A stretch of 64,000 nucleotides of DNA. It comes from Pantanalinema sp. GBBB05 (GTDB lineage Bacteria; Cyanobacteriota; Cyanobacteriia; Leptolyngbyales; Leptolyngbyaceae). The translations under genes were made by a program, and so were the position numbers. Positions 26,352 to 36,325 of this stretch are shown one piece after another (the first letter of the stretch is position 1; each line of letters starts with the position of its first letter). Below the pieces are notes generated by a model. The model was not told the origin of the DNA. It searched no databases and saw only the letters and a program-made list of their open reading frames with translations. Where the stretch lies: assembly GCA_016743235.1 (NCBI GenBank), contig VRZD01000027.1, positions 23,478-87,477 of the forward strand, in the 5' to 3' direction.

Positions 26352-29300
26352 TTGAAAGACGATTCCCTCTGGTTCAAGAACGCCATTATCTATGAAGTTC
26401 CGGTACGTGCCTTTGCCGATAGCAATGGGGATGGCATTGGCGATTTTCGGGGCTTAACTGAACGATTGGACTATCTGCAAGAATTAGGTGTCACAGCAAT
26501 TTGGGTTTTGCCCTTCTTTCCCTCCCCCTTGCGGGATGATGGGTATGATATCGCTGACTACACTAACGTTAATCCAATCTACGGTAGCCTGGAAGACTTC
26601 AAGGAACTACTAGACGCGGCTCACCAGCGAGAGATTCGGGTCATTATCGAATTAATTGTTAACCATACCTCTGATCAACATCCCTGGTTCCAACGAGCGC
26701 GTCGCGCGCCTAAAGGGAGCCCAGAGCGCGATTTCTATGTCTGGAGCGATACACCAGAAAAATATCAAGAAGCGCGGATTATTTTTCAGGATTTTGAATC
26801 CTCAAATTGGGCTTGGGATCCGATCGCCAAAGCCTATTACTGGCATCGCTTCTACTCCCACCAACCTGATTTGAATTATGACAATCCCGCTGTCCGTCAG
26901 GCAGTATTTGGAGTGATGGATTTCTGGCTCAGTATGGGCGTCGATGGGCTGCGGATGGATGCAGTTCCCTATCTATATGAACGGGAAGGAACCAACTGTG
27001 AAAACTTGCCCGAAACCCATGATTTTCTTAAACAATTACGGCAGCATGTCGATACCTACTTTTCCAATCGCATGCTGTTGGCAGAGGCAAACCAATGGCC
27101 AGAAGATGCCGCCGCCTATTACGGAGATGGCGATGAGTGCCATATGAATTTTCATTTTCCGCTGATGCCTCGATTGTTTATGGCATTACGGATGGAAGAT
27201 AACTTCCCGATTATGGATATCTTGCAGCAAACTCCAGAAATTCCCGCCAATTGTCAATGGGGTTTATTCCTGCGGAATCATGATGAATTGACCTTGGAAA
27301 TGGTGACGGATGAAGACCGGGATTATATGTATCGGGTCTATGCTCAAGATCCAGAGATGCGGCTGAATTTGGGCATTCGTCGCCGTTTAGCGCCATTATT
27401 GGGCAACGATCGCCGTCAGATCGAATTACTGAATAGTCTACTGTTATCCTTGCCAGGAACTCCTGTCTTATATTACGGCGATGAAATTGGCATGGGCGAT
27501 AACATTTATGTTGGCGATCGCAATGGTGTACGCACACCGATGCAGTGGAGTGCCGATCGCAATGCCGGTTTTAGTCGGGCTAATCCCCATCGCTTGTATT
27601 TACCCCTGATTGTGGAATCGGAATATCACTATGCCACAGTTAATGTTGAGGCACAACGTGCCAATCCTAATTCTCTACTGAATGCAATGAAGCGGTTAAT
27701 CGCCACACGCAAACGCTTTCAGGCATTGGGGGAAGGAGACTTTCAACTGCTGCATCCGGATAACCGTCGGGTACTCGCCTTTACGCGCACCTTTGCCGAT
27801 GAACAAATTCTGGTCGTGGCAAACTTATCCCGATTTGTGCAAACGGTAGAGTTAGATTTGACCGCCTTCCAGGGACATATTCCAGTTGAGATTTTTGGAC
27901 GCGCTGAATTCCCAGAAATTAAAGGCGCATCTTACTTCCTCAGTCTCAGTTCCTATGCTTTTTACTGGTTTACCTTAAAACCGCAACCAAGCTTACTCCA
28001 AGCCCAACCCCAGACTGACCTACCCATACTAGTGGTTGCGGGAGATTGGCAAACGATCGTCGCTCAAGCCAACTTAAGAAATCAGTTAGAAGCTCTGTTA
28101 CCCAATTACTTATCTCAGTATCAATGGTTTGGTGGCAGAACCCGCTCCATTCGGACAACTCAAATTACGCACACGATCGCGATTCCTACCAAAGAACAAA
28201 AAACCTTTCTAATTAGTCTACAAGTAGACTATATGGATAGTAATTCCCAAACCTATTTACTCGGTTTAGGATATGCCGAAGGAGAACAGGCACTGCGGCT
28301 ATTGAGTGAACAACCCCAAGCTGTCATTGCTCGCTTACAAACCGCAGACCAGACCGTTGTTGCTGTTTTATTTGATGCTCTAACTGATCAGACATTTGCG
28401 ATCGCGTTACTCGAAGCGATTGCCAATAGCCATTCCTACCGGGGAACGACAGGGCAACTAGTGACTACTGCGACACCCTTATTCGCCAGTCTGAGTCAGC
28501 AAAATTACCAACTCGATACGGCATTACTGAAGGGCGACCATAGTAATACATCCATTCTCTATAGTGATCCCAGTAAAAGTGGTTCTCCCCCCCAATTGAT
28601 TCTCAAGCTGTTCCGTAAAGTAGACACCGGAGTTAATCCTGACTTAGAAATCCGGCGGTTTTTAGATACTCACGGCTTTAAGGCTATCCCCTCGATCGCC
28701 GGTTGGATTGCCTATCACCAATCAGAACCCGCCGAGCAGGTGACCATTGGCATCTTGCAGGAATACATTCCCGATGCCTGGAATACCTGGGATTACACGC
28801 TAGATCACCTGCGGCATTACTTTGAGCATGTAGCTGTTTCGGATGTCACGGAAGTACCATTACTATCCGAACCGCTGCTGAGACTACAAGCAAACGATAT
28901 TCCAGCTCTAGCTCGGGAAGCGATCGGCTCCTATTTAGCGAATGTGCAATTGTTAGGACAACGCACTGCCGAATTGCATTTAGTCATAGCATCCGACCCA
29001 GATCATCCTGACTTTGCACCGGAACCCTTTAGCTCGTTATACCAACGATCGATCTATCAATATGCTCGTAACCTGACTGGACGGGTCTTTCCCCTGTTGA
29101 AAGACCGGTTCCGTACCTTACCATCGACCGTTCAGCCTTTAGCGAAAACCGTGTTAGAGCATCAACAAAATTATCTAGACCAGTTTCGCTTAATTCTCGA
29201 TCAGAAGATTACAGCATTGCGAACTCGTTATCATGGCGATTACCATTTGGGTCAAGTGTTATACACCGGAAAGGACTTTATTATTATCGACTTTGAAGGT

Positions 29301-29699
29301 GAAACCACTCGTAATTTAAGTGAGCGTCGGATTAAACGATCGCCTTTACGAGATGTTGCCGAAATGCTGCAATCGTTTCATTATGCCGCCAATTTTGCTT
29401 TACGACGTGAAGTTGAGAGTGGCATGATTCACACGGAACAATATGCTCGGATGCAAGAATGGGTGCAATTCTGGGAGTGTTGGGTGAGTGCAGCCTTCCT
29501 CAATACGTATCTCACTGTAGCCAGCCAGGATGACTTCTTACCCAAGACCCATCAAGAACTGCAAGCCTTGTTAGACAATTATTTGTTAGAGAAAGCAATC
29601 TATGATTTAGGGTATGAGTTGAACCAGCATTCCGATCGCGTAGAAATTGCTCTGCGCCGAATCCTCCAACTGCAACAATTCACCGTCGGAATTGCCTGA
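26352..29699 (+). CDS. treS: trehalose synthase-maltokinase fusion (TreS-Mak)
   Basis: About 1115 residues. Residues 1-560 are a GH13 trehalose synthase, which interconverts maltose and trehalose: the nucleophile lies in DGLRMDAVPYLYE, the acid in LLAEANQWPEDAAAYY and the third acid in LRNHDELTLEM. Residues about 575-1115 are a maltokinase of the aminoglycoside-phosphotransferase fold, with the catalytic YHGDYHLGQ and metal-binding FIIIDFEGE motifs. The product maltose 1-phosphate feeds GlgE-type glucan synthesis; glgE is not in this window. A TTG at 26352 has a well-spaced TAGGA six bases before it and is preferred to the TTG at 26346. Confidence 0.93.
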   Translation: MKDDSLWFKNAIIYEVPVRAFADSNGDGIGDFRGLTERLDYLQELGVTAIWVLPFFPSPLRDDGYDIADYTNVNPIYGSLEDFKELLDAAHQREIRVIIELIVNHTSDQHPWFQRARRAPKGSPERDFYVWSDTPEKYQEARIIFQDFESSNWAWDPIAKAYYWHRFYSHQPDLNYDNPAVRQAVFGVMDFWLSMGVDGLRMDAVPYLYEREGTNCENLPETHDFLKQLRQHVDTYFSNRMLLAEANQWPEDAAAYYGDGDECHMNFHFPLMPRLFMALRMEDNFPIMDILQQTPEIPANCQWGLFLRNHDELTLEMVTDEDRDYMYRVYAQDPEMRLNLGIRRRLAPLLGNDRRQIELLNSLLLSLPGTPVLYYGDEIGMGDNIYVGDRNGVRTPMQWSADRNAGFSRANPHRLYLPLIVESEYHYATVNVEAQRANPNSLLNAMKRLIATRKRFQALGEGDFQLLHPDNRRVLAFTRTFADEQILVVANLSRFVQTVELDLTAFQGHIPVEIFGRAEFPEIKGASYFLSLSSYAFYWFTLKPQPSLLQAQPQTDLPILVVAGDWQTIVAQANLRNQLEALLPNYLSQYQWFGGRTRSIRTTQITHTIAIPTKEQKTFLISLQVDYMDSNSQTYLLGLGYAEGEQALRLLSEQPQAVIARLQTADQTVVAVLFDALTDQTFAIALLEAIANSHSYRGTTGQLVTTATPLFASLSQQNYQLDTALLKGDHSNTSILYSDPSKSGSPPQLILKLFRKVDTGVNPDLEIRRFLDTHGFKAIPSIAGWIAYHQSEPAEQVTIGILQEYIPDAWNTWDYTLDHLRHYFEHVAVSDVTEVPLLSEPLLRLQANDIPALAREAIGSYLANVQLLGQRTAELHLVIASDPDHPDFAPEPFSSLYQRSIYQYARNLTGRVFPLLKDRFRTLPSTVQPLAKTVLEHQQNYLDQFRLILDQKITALRTRYHGDYHLGQVLYTGKDFIIIDFEGETTRNLSERRIKRSPLRDVAEMLQSFHYAANFALRREVESGMIHTEQYARMQEWVQFWECWVSAAFLNTYLTVASQDDFLPKTHQELQALLDNYLLEKAIYDLGYELNQHSDRVEIALRRILQLQQFTVGIA

Positions 29700-29714
29700 G
29701 CCTTAGGATGGTGA

Positions 29715-31340
29715 TCAAAATGGAGTCTCTACATGCAACATCATCGTCTGTCCAGAGTGAGGATGTTGAAATTGTAGAGACTTAGCATGGAGATGCAACC
29801 GATCGCAGCTCATCTCACCCCCATATAAGCGATCGCCCAGAATCGGAGTGCCTAAACCTCTCGGATCAGCCATATGAACTCGCAGTTGATGGGTTCGACC
29901 TGTCACAGGCATCAATTCAATTCGGGTAGTCGTCGCGGTTCTAGCCAGAACTTGAAAATAGGTTTGGCTGGGTTTACCCCATTGCTCATTGACCTTTTGG
30001 CGGGGGCGATCGTCGGGATCGCTCCATAATGGCAAATCAATCCTGCCCTGGGATTGACTCACACAGCCTGCCAGAATCGCTTCGTACTGCTTTTTCACAG
30101 TGCGTTGCCGAAATTGTTGGCTCACTACTTGATAAGTTTGGCGATCGCGAGCTAACAGCAGTATTCCCGATGTGTCTTGATCCAAGCGATGCAGCGTGAG
30201 GATGGCGTTACCATCGGGGAGCAACTGTCGCAATCGACTGAGAACACTGTCTTGGCGATCGTGATAGCGCCCAGGCACCGATAATAATCCGGCTGGCTTG
30301 TTCACCGCAATCAACCAGTCATCTTCATAAATAATCGGCAAGCTAAATTGTACGTCTAGCGGAGCCTTGGGCAACTTGGCTGACAACCCAGATAATAAAA
30401 ATCCCATCAAGGGTTGGCAACGCTCTACACAAGCTCTATAAAACTCTCCTGTGACTTTGTCGCCATTTGGTGAATCTCCTCCCCACCAGAATTCCGCCAT
30501 CGCGATCGGTTGCAGCCCATGAGTTGCCGCATAATGGAGTAGTTTGGGCGCACAACATTCTCCCGTTCCCGTAGGCATCGTTCCCCCTGGGATCAATTGT
30601 TCCAACGCGAATGATTGCCCAGCAAAATTGGTCAGCCAGTAGTGCTGATGCATCTGGGTTTGTAGCTGGCGTGACAAGGCTTTGCGCCGTTGTTTTAATT
30701 GTTGAATGCGTTGATCTGCGGCTTCTAGTCTTTGCTTCAGTGGGGCTAATTCAGCAGCTCGTTGTCGCTTCCATTGCCGCCGTTCTATGCCATCGCGTTG
30801 ACTTTGTTGTTCCAGTTGCTGAAGTTGAACAGTAAGTGCTTCTCCAGTTAAGGTAGCTAGCAAGATTTGGCGGTGCTGCTGCCGAGCCTGTTTACGCTGC
30901 TGCTGCATCGCTGTCAAGTGCTGTAGCTCTTGATCGTAAGCGGCACCCAGCGCTGCCAACTGCGATCGCTCCGGTAGCTGTTGTAAGGTAAGTAATTCCT
31001 GTTTAATCTGCTCTAATTCTGCTAGGGTCTGGGTTTCTGCCATTGCTACGCGATCGCGTCCGGGAATCGGCGGCACCCAACCGGGTATCGCCCCTTCTCC
31101 CTGCAACAACCCAGAAAAAGCCTTTAAAGTTTGCCGTTCCCCGGTGACTGTTTCTACGACCAACACCCCATACATCTTGCCCTCATGGGCATAGCGATCG
31201 TCCATTGCCAGTTCTTGCATTAACTGACGGGCGATCGCTTCTGCCTCCAGAGTTCGAGGTAACCGCAACCACTCTCCGGTGCGCGGGCAACACCCTTCAT
31301 ACCAATAGCCACTCAGTCCATATTCCCGACTTAGCGTCAT
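29715..31340 (-). CDS. RluA family pseudouridine synthase with long N-terminal coiled-coil
   Basis: The 541-residue protein has its catalytic domain at about 330-541. It shows the active-site motif LHRLDQDTSGILLLARD with the essential aspartate, the PGRYHDRQDSVLSRLRQLLPD segment and VTGRTHQLRVHMADP. The N-terminal 90 residues are a distinct domain beginning MTLSREYGLSGYWYEGCCP. Residues 110-235 form a Gln/Arg-rich coiled coil. The usual S4 domain is replaced by these parts, as in one subgroup of bacterial RluA proteins. It presumably modifies rRNA or tRNA uridines; the substrate is not predictable. Confidence 0.9.
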   Translation of the reverse strand: MTLSREYGLSGYWYEGCCPRTGEWLRLPRTLEAEAIARQLMQELAMDDRYAHEGKMYGVLVVETVTGERQTLKAFSGLLQGEGAIPGWVPPIPGRDRVAMAETQTLAELEQIKQELLTLQQLPERSQLAALGAAYDQELQHLTAMQQQRKQARQQHRQILLATLTGEALTVQLQQLEQQSQRDGIERRQWKRQRAAELAPLKQRLEAADQRIQQLKQRRKALSRQLQTQMHQHYWLTNFAGQSFALEQLIPGGTMPTGTGECCAPKLLHYAATHGLQPIAMAEFWWGGDSPNGDKVTGEFYRACVERCQPLMGFLLSGLSAKLPKAPLDVQFSLPIIYEDDWLIAVNKPAGLLSVPGRYHDRQDSVLSRLRQLLPDGNAILTLHRLDQDTSGILLLARDRQTYQVVSQQFRQRTVKKQYEAILAGCVSQSQGRIDLPLWSDPDDRPRQKVNEQWGKPSQTYFQVLARTATTTRIELMPVTGRTHQLRVHMADPRGLGTPILGDRLYGGEMSCDRLHLHAKSLQFQHPHSGQTMMLHVETPF

Positions 31341-31444
31341 GCCATTCAGATGGTAGATTCTCAGTCTCGTGTCATTATCTCATCTCAGTCCCTTACTCCC
31401 TCATATCAGCAGCGGATTGCTACTCATTTCAGCCGATCGCGTCA

Positions 31445-34400
31445 TCATGCCGATTCCAGCATTAAAGCTGCGATCGTTTCGACTAACACCTCTGGCTCCA
31501 CAGGTTTTGAGAGATGTTGTTGAAAGCCAGCTTGCAAGGCTCGTTGCTGATTAAAGTCTCCCGCATAGGCAGTCAGGGCGATCGCAGGAATTTGTCCACC
31601 TTGCTCAGGTGGCAACCGTCTCACTTGTTGCATCAGCATGTAGCCATCCATATCTGGCATACCGATATCACTCAGTAGGATATCTGGCGGCGATCGCATG
31701 AGACAGGTTAAGGCTTCAGCTGCCGTCGTTGCCGTCATCACCTGAGCCCCAAATTGCTCTAACACAAAGGTAATAAACTCCCGTGAATCCACTTCATCAT
31801 CGACCACTAACACCTGAATTCCCTGCAAATCAGCCAGAGGCTCCGTTGATGGTGTATTCTGCGGCGACGTTGTCTGGGTAGACATGAGTGGTAGTTTGAC
31901 AGTAAAGGTTGCTCCCATACCCACCCCCGGACTAGCCACCTCAACTGTGCCCCCATGCAGTTCAACAAGGTGGCGCACGATCGCCAACCCTAATCCCAAC
32001 CCACCAAATTTTCTCGTCGTTGCCGCATCGGCTTGGCGAAAATAGTCAAACACATAAGGCAGAAAGTCAGGATCAATCCCCTGTCCGGTATCACTAACTG
32101 TAATGTGGACAGCGGAAGCTAGAGGCTGCAATTGGATCTGAACCTGCCCACGTTCCGGCGTAAACTTCACCGCATTTGAGAGCAGATTCCAAATCACTTG
32201 CTGTAACCGAGTGGCATCTCCCCAAACTAGACCCGCCTCTGGAGCAAGATTAGCTTCGATATGGATTGATTTAGCTTCTGCTGCCAGTCGCACTGTTTCC
32301 ATTGCCGCCCGAATGATCGAGGCTAGATTGACAGCCGCCACATTCAGAGCAAGTTTACCTTGCAGAATCCGGGACACATCGAGCAGGTCTTCAATCAATT
32401 CCGATTGCAACTTGGCGTTACGTTGAATCGTGGTCAACGCTTGTCTGGTCTTGGCAGCATCCAGCTTGTTATTCAATAACAGGGTAGACCAACCAAGAAT
32501 GGGATTGAGCGGCGATCGTAGTTCATGCGACAACACCGCTAGAAATTCGTCCTTCACCCGATTTGCCGCTTGAGCGACTTCCCGCGCGGCTTCAGCGGTC
32601 GCTCGGGCTTGCTGTTCTGCCTCATAGAGTCGGGCATTTTCAACGGCTACCGATGCCATTTGAGCCAGTTGCACCACAATTGATTCATCAGCTTCGGTAA
32701 ACTCTCCCTCGCATTTATCTGAAAGCTGGATCAACCCAATATTGTGTCCGTTGCGAGCCACTAAAGGGGCAGCTAACCAGCCGCGTAAGGGAGGATGCTG
32801 ACCAGCAGCCTTGCCAAAGCCTTGCCAACGGGGATGAGCTTCTAGTTCAGCTTGGGTTAACCGCATCGGACGGTTGAGATGACAAACACAGGCGTAGATA
32901 CCAGAGCCATCAGGAGATTCATTGTAATCCCACCACTGAGCATACTTCTCCGATAAGTAAATCGTTGTGAGCGCATCAGTCCAACTTTGGTCGATCGTCA
33001 GGATGGTCACAGACTGGTGAGTACCAATGATCGCGGCGGCTTGATTGGTAATCACCGTTAAAACTTCCTCAACAGAAAGGGCTGAGTTGATCGCCAGAGC
33101 CGCTCTAGTAAGTCCCTGCAATTGGCTGGTGTAGTGGCGCTCGTTGACGAGCAGGTGTTCGCGTTCCGCTTCTATCAGTTTACGTGGGGTAATTTCAGTC
33201 ACAATAATCGACACCCCATCGGCAGATGGATAAACATAATTTTCAAACCAGCGGTTCCACTCGGGGTAGAAATACTCGAACTGCACCGAGATTTGGTCAG
33301 CGACCGCACGATGCACCTCAGTGTAAAACGAACTGCTGACTAAAGTAGGGAACAGATCCCAAAGGCATTGCCCCAGCAGCGCTTCCCGTGTCATTCCTGT
33401 CACCTCAGTCACCCGATCGTTGACATAGGTGTAACGCCAGTCGCAATCCAATGCCAAAAACTGGTCGGCAATTCGAGCCAAGACTCTTTCCAAACTGTCT
33501 TTTGCTGTTTGGACTTCAATCCGTAACGCTTGTTCTTGTTGAGCAGCCTGCTGCCGCAGCCACTTCAGCTTCAAACTTGCCTCCACCCGAGCCAATAGCT
33601 CACGAGCAGAAAATGGCTTGGTCAGGTAATCATCGGCTCCGGCAGTCAGTCCTTCAATCCGGGCTTCTTCTCCCGCCCGTGCCGACAGCAAAATGATTGG
33701 TACATCTTGGGTAGTGGGATCAGTACGCAGCGATCGCAGCAGTTCAAATCCGTTCATCCCCGGCATCATCACATCCGTTAACAGCAAATCAGGCATCTGC
33801 TGCCGAATGGTGGCTAATGCTGCCATGCCATCTCCAACCACCTCAACGGTATACTGCTGGCTGAGTAGCCGCCTGAGATAATCCCGCATATCCGCATTAT
33901 CATCAGCAATCAGAATGCGAACCGCACTTGAGGCTGGGACTTGACGCCTTAGCGTACTCTGCTCCAGTTCTGCCAGGTCAGATCTCAGAACAGTTGCCTC
34001 GGTACTCTCCGTTGGTAACCAGCGCCTCGCCTCTTCAATATAGGGAATTACCCCTACTGCCGTTGAGGTTAGAGTACGGGGGGCTTGAATCCGCTCGCTC
34101 GGTAAATGAGCCTGCCCGCTAGGCAGAGACACCGTGAAGCAGGTGCCCTGGTCAACAACGCTGCTCACTTCGATCGAGCCACCATGCAACTGCACTAGCT
34201 CCTGGACTAACGACAGACCAATGCCTGACCCTTCATAGCTCCGTCCTCTGGCGCCCTTGACCCGATGGAAGCGCTCAAAGATCTGGGGCAACTCTTCCGG
34301 TGGAATGCCCGTCCCCGTATCCTGTACTTGTAGCTCAATTCGGTCACCACAGGGACGCAAACTAACAGCGATCTCTCCTTCAAAGGTAAATTTGAAGGCA

Positions 34401-35890
34401 TTCGAGAGCAAGTTGAGCACAATCTTCTCCCACATTTCCCGATCAACGTACACCGGATCTGGGAGGGGAGGACCGTCGATCCGCAAGTGCAGTCCAGCCT
34501 GCTCGATCGCCGACTGAAACACGCCTGCCAGATCGGTTGTTAGCCTGGCGAGATCGGTTGGTTCATACACAGCCTGAATCCGTCCAGCTTCAATCCGCGA
34601 GAAATCTAGCAACGTGTTGACCAACTTCTGCAAGCGCAGGGCATTGCGATGAATCAGCTCTAAACGATCGCGCTGCACTTGATCCTGAGTCTCGTGTAAC
34701 GCATCCTCCACAGGACCCAGCATCAGAGTCAGGGGAGTACGAAACTCATGACTGACATTTGAGAAAAACACCGTCTTTGCCCGATCCAGTTCCGCCAGTT
34801 GCTCTGCCCGTTGCCGCTCCTCTTCATAGGAACGAGCATTGGCGATCGCAGTAGCAATCTGTCCGGCGACCTGAGTCAAGAAATCACAGTAGTTGTCATC
34901 CAATCTCCGGCGGGGGCTGGCGACCGCTACCAACACCCCAGATACCTTGCCGACCTCTAAGGAATTAGTGCCTTCAGCGTTCAGCCTAGTGCCAATAGGC
35001 AATACTAGAGCTTCCTGTGGGGATTCCGGCCAGGGGCTGCCAGGCAGGGCACCAAACCGGGAAACCAAATCATGAAGCACTTCTGCACGAGCTGTCCGAG
35101 CCACTTGGGCAATCAACCAACGATCGGGGGCAGCTTCTCGATCAAGCTCTATTACGGCGGGAGCGATGGATGGCTCCAAAGTAAGTTCAGTACTGCCATA
35201 GAAACGAGCCTGTCTACCGGTAGGATCTACCAAATAGAGGAGTGCTAACGGAATGTCAGTGGGAGCAGATCGCAGCGCTGTTAGCATCAACGCACATACC
35301 TCCTCTACCGTCCTGGCAATTCCCGTTCTCGAAGCTACCTCCCGCAACAGGCGCCCCCGTCGATCGGTTAAAACCCGGTACGTGGTTTCACTCACGATGT
35401 TGAGAATGCCATCAATCACACCACCTTGCCCCTGAATTGGGTTGAAGGTGTAGTCGAAGAAGCATTCCTCGGTATAGCCGAACCGGTGCATCGCTAACAG
35501 TTCATCACTATGAAAAATGCCCTCACCTGTCGCTAGCACTTTGGCAAACTCTGGACCAATGTCCGTCCAAATTTCAGGCCAAACTTCACGGGCAGGACGC
35601 CCCAATGACCAGGGGTGTTTATCCCCCACAATCGGTCGCCAAGCGTCGTTGTAAAGCAATAAGCAGTCTGCGCCCCAATAGATGGCGATCGGGAAGCGAG
35701 AGTTGAGGCAAATGCTGAGGGTCGATCGTAAACTTTGAGGCCACTGCTCCACCAAGCCAAACGGTGTGTTTGACCAATCAAAGGAGCGCATGAGCCGACC
35801 CATTTCTCCACCCCCAATCAGACACTCATAGCCTTCGATCGGAGTTTCCAACGCCCTTACCTGACTCTCTTGAAACAGATCTTCAGACAC
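31445..35890 (-). CDS. giant double-kinase hybrid sensor histidine kinase
   Basis: About 1481 residues from a GTG at 35890, which follows the Phd gene stop by 13 bases and has TGAGG upstream; the longer 1501-residue frame would overlap that gene. Domains in order: PAS-like (WPQSLRSTLSICLNSRFP), GAF, HisKA (FSNVSHEFRTPLTL), HATPase, receiver (ILIADDNADMRDYLRR, TDVMMPGMNGFELL), PAS, GAF, a second HisKA (LAVLSHELRSPLNPI), a second HATPase, and a terminal receiver (VLVVDDEVDSREF, SDIGMPDMDGYML). Both phospho-acceptor histidines and aspartates are visible. There is no transmembrane segment, so the input is cytoplasmic. The signal and outputs are unknown. Confidence 0.93.
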   Translation of the reverse strand: MSEDLFQESQVRALETPIEGYECLIGGGEMGRLMRSFDWSNTPFGLVEQWPQSLRSTLSICLNSRFPIAIYWGADCLLLYNDAWRPIVGDKHPWSLGRPAREVWPEIWTDIGPEFAKVLATGEGIFHSDELLAMHRFGYTEECFFDYTFNPIQGQGGVIDGILNIVSETTYRVLTDRRGRLLREVASRTGIARTVEEVCALMLTALRSAPTDIPLALLYLVDPTGRQARFYGSTELTLEPSIAPAVIELDREAAPDRWLIAQVARTARAEVLHDLVSRFGALPGSPWPESPQEALVLPIGTRLNAEGTNSLEVGKVSGVLVAVASPRRRLDDNYCDFLTQVAGQIATAIANARSYEEERQRAEQLAELDRAKTVFFSNVSHEFRTPLTLMLGPVEDALHETQDQVQRDRLELIHRNALRLQKLVNTLLDFSRIEAGRIQAVYEPTDLARLTTDLAGVFQSAIEQAGLHLRIDGPPLPDPVYVDREMWEKIVLNLLSNAFKFTFEGEIAVSLRPCGDRIELQVQDTGTGIPPEELPQIFERFHRVKGARGRSYEGSGIGLSLVQELVQLHGGSIEVSSVVDQGTCFTVSLPSGQAHLPSERIQAPRTLTSTAVGVIPYIEEARRWLPTESTEATVLRSDLAELEQSTLRRQVPASSAVRILIADDNADMRDYLRRLLSQQYTVEVVGDGMAALATIRQQMPDLLLTDVMMPGMNGFELLRSLRTDPTTQDVPIILLSARAGEEARIEGLTAGADDYLTKPFSARELLARVEASLKLKWLRQQAAQQEQALRIEVQTAKDSLERVLARIADQFLALDCDWRYTYVNDRVTEVTGMTREALLGQCLWDLFPTLVSSSFYTEVHRAVADQISVQFEYFYPEWNRWFENYVYPSADGVSIIVTEITPRKLIEAEREHLLVNERHYTSQLQGLTRAALAINSALSVEEVLTVITNQAAAIIGTHQSVTILTIDQSWTDALTTIYLSEKYAQWWDYNESPDGSGIYACVCHLNRPMRLTQAELEAHPRWQGFGKAAGQHPPLRGWLAAPLVARNGHNIGLIQLSDKCEGEFTEADESIVVQLAQMASVAVENARLYEAEQQARATAEAAREVAQAANRVKDEFLAVLSHELRSPLNPILGWSTLLLNNKLDAAKTRQALTTIQRNAKLQSELIEDLLDVSRILQGKLALNVAAVNLASIIRAAMETVRLAAEAKSIHIEANLAPEAGLVWGDATRLQQVIWNLLSNAVKFTPERGQVQIQLQPLASAVHITVSDTGQGIDPDFLPYVFDYFRQADAATTRKFGGLGLGLAIVRHLVELHGGTVEVASPGVGMGATFTVKLPLMSTQTTSPQNTPSTEPLADLQGIQVLVVDDEVDSREFITFVLEQFGAQVMTATTAAEALTCLMRSPPDILLSDIGMPDMDGYMLMQQVRRLPPEQGGQIPAIALTAYAGDFNQQRALQAGFQQHLSKPVEPEVLVETIAALMLESA

Positions 35891-35903
35891 CGCTCTTATG
35901 ACC

Positions 35904-36149
35904 TCATTGGCTGCAAACACGATCGATGATTGCTTGGCTAGCAAGGGCATCAGGAGCAGAGCCCTGCACCAATACGTCTGAAGCAGCTCTAGCGTCAGCC
36001 AAGTCTAACTGGTGGAAATCTTCTAGGGGCACTATAGCCACTAAGGCTTTGCCTCGACGAGTCAGAATCACCCGCTCTTTGCCATAGGCAACCCGATTAA
36101 TCAGATCAGCAAATTGAGTTCTAGCTTCAACCGTGGAAAGGTTAGGCAT
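35904..36149 (-). CDS. Phd/YefM-type antitoxin without an obvious toxin gene
   Basis: An 81-residue protein with the Phd/YefM DNA-binding fold: MPNLSTVEARTQFADLINRV, then ERVILTRRGKALVAIVPLED. The C-terminus, normally the toxin-neutralising part, is QLDLADARAASDVLVQGSAP. Such antitoxins usually precede a Doc, YoeB or PIN toxin gene. Here the next gene is the giant histidine kinase, 13 bases downstream, and no toxin is found upstream. It is either an orphan, a trans-acting antitoxin, or coupled to the kinase as an autoregulator. Confidence 0.9.
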   Translation of the reverse strand: MPNLSTVEARTQFADLINRVAYGKERVILTRRGKALVAIVPLEDFHQLDLADARAASDVLVQGSAPDALASQAIIDRVCSQ

Positions 36150-36325
36150 GTTTAACAGTTCTCAATAGATCGTTCACCGTGCCGAAACGTACATTTCAGC
36201 AGAAATCACTAAACCGTACTTAACCACATTGTTCCGTGAGATGGCTTCTGTCTAGAGAGATGTTAGCGGCTCAGGGTCACAGCTTCGGTGGCGTCAGGGA
36301 TTGCAAGCTTAACAGTGGCATGAGT

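Noticed and set aside
31369..31554. Short plus-strand frame opposite the kinase end
   Set aside because: Shadow of the kinase receiver domain; no start signal or family resemblance.
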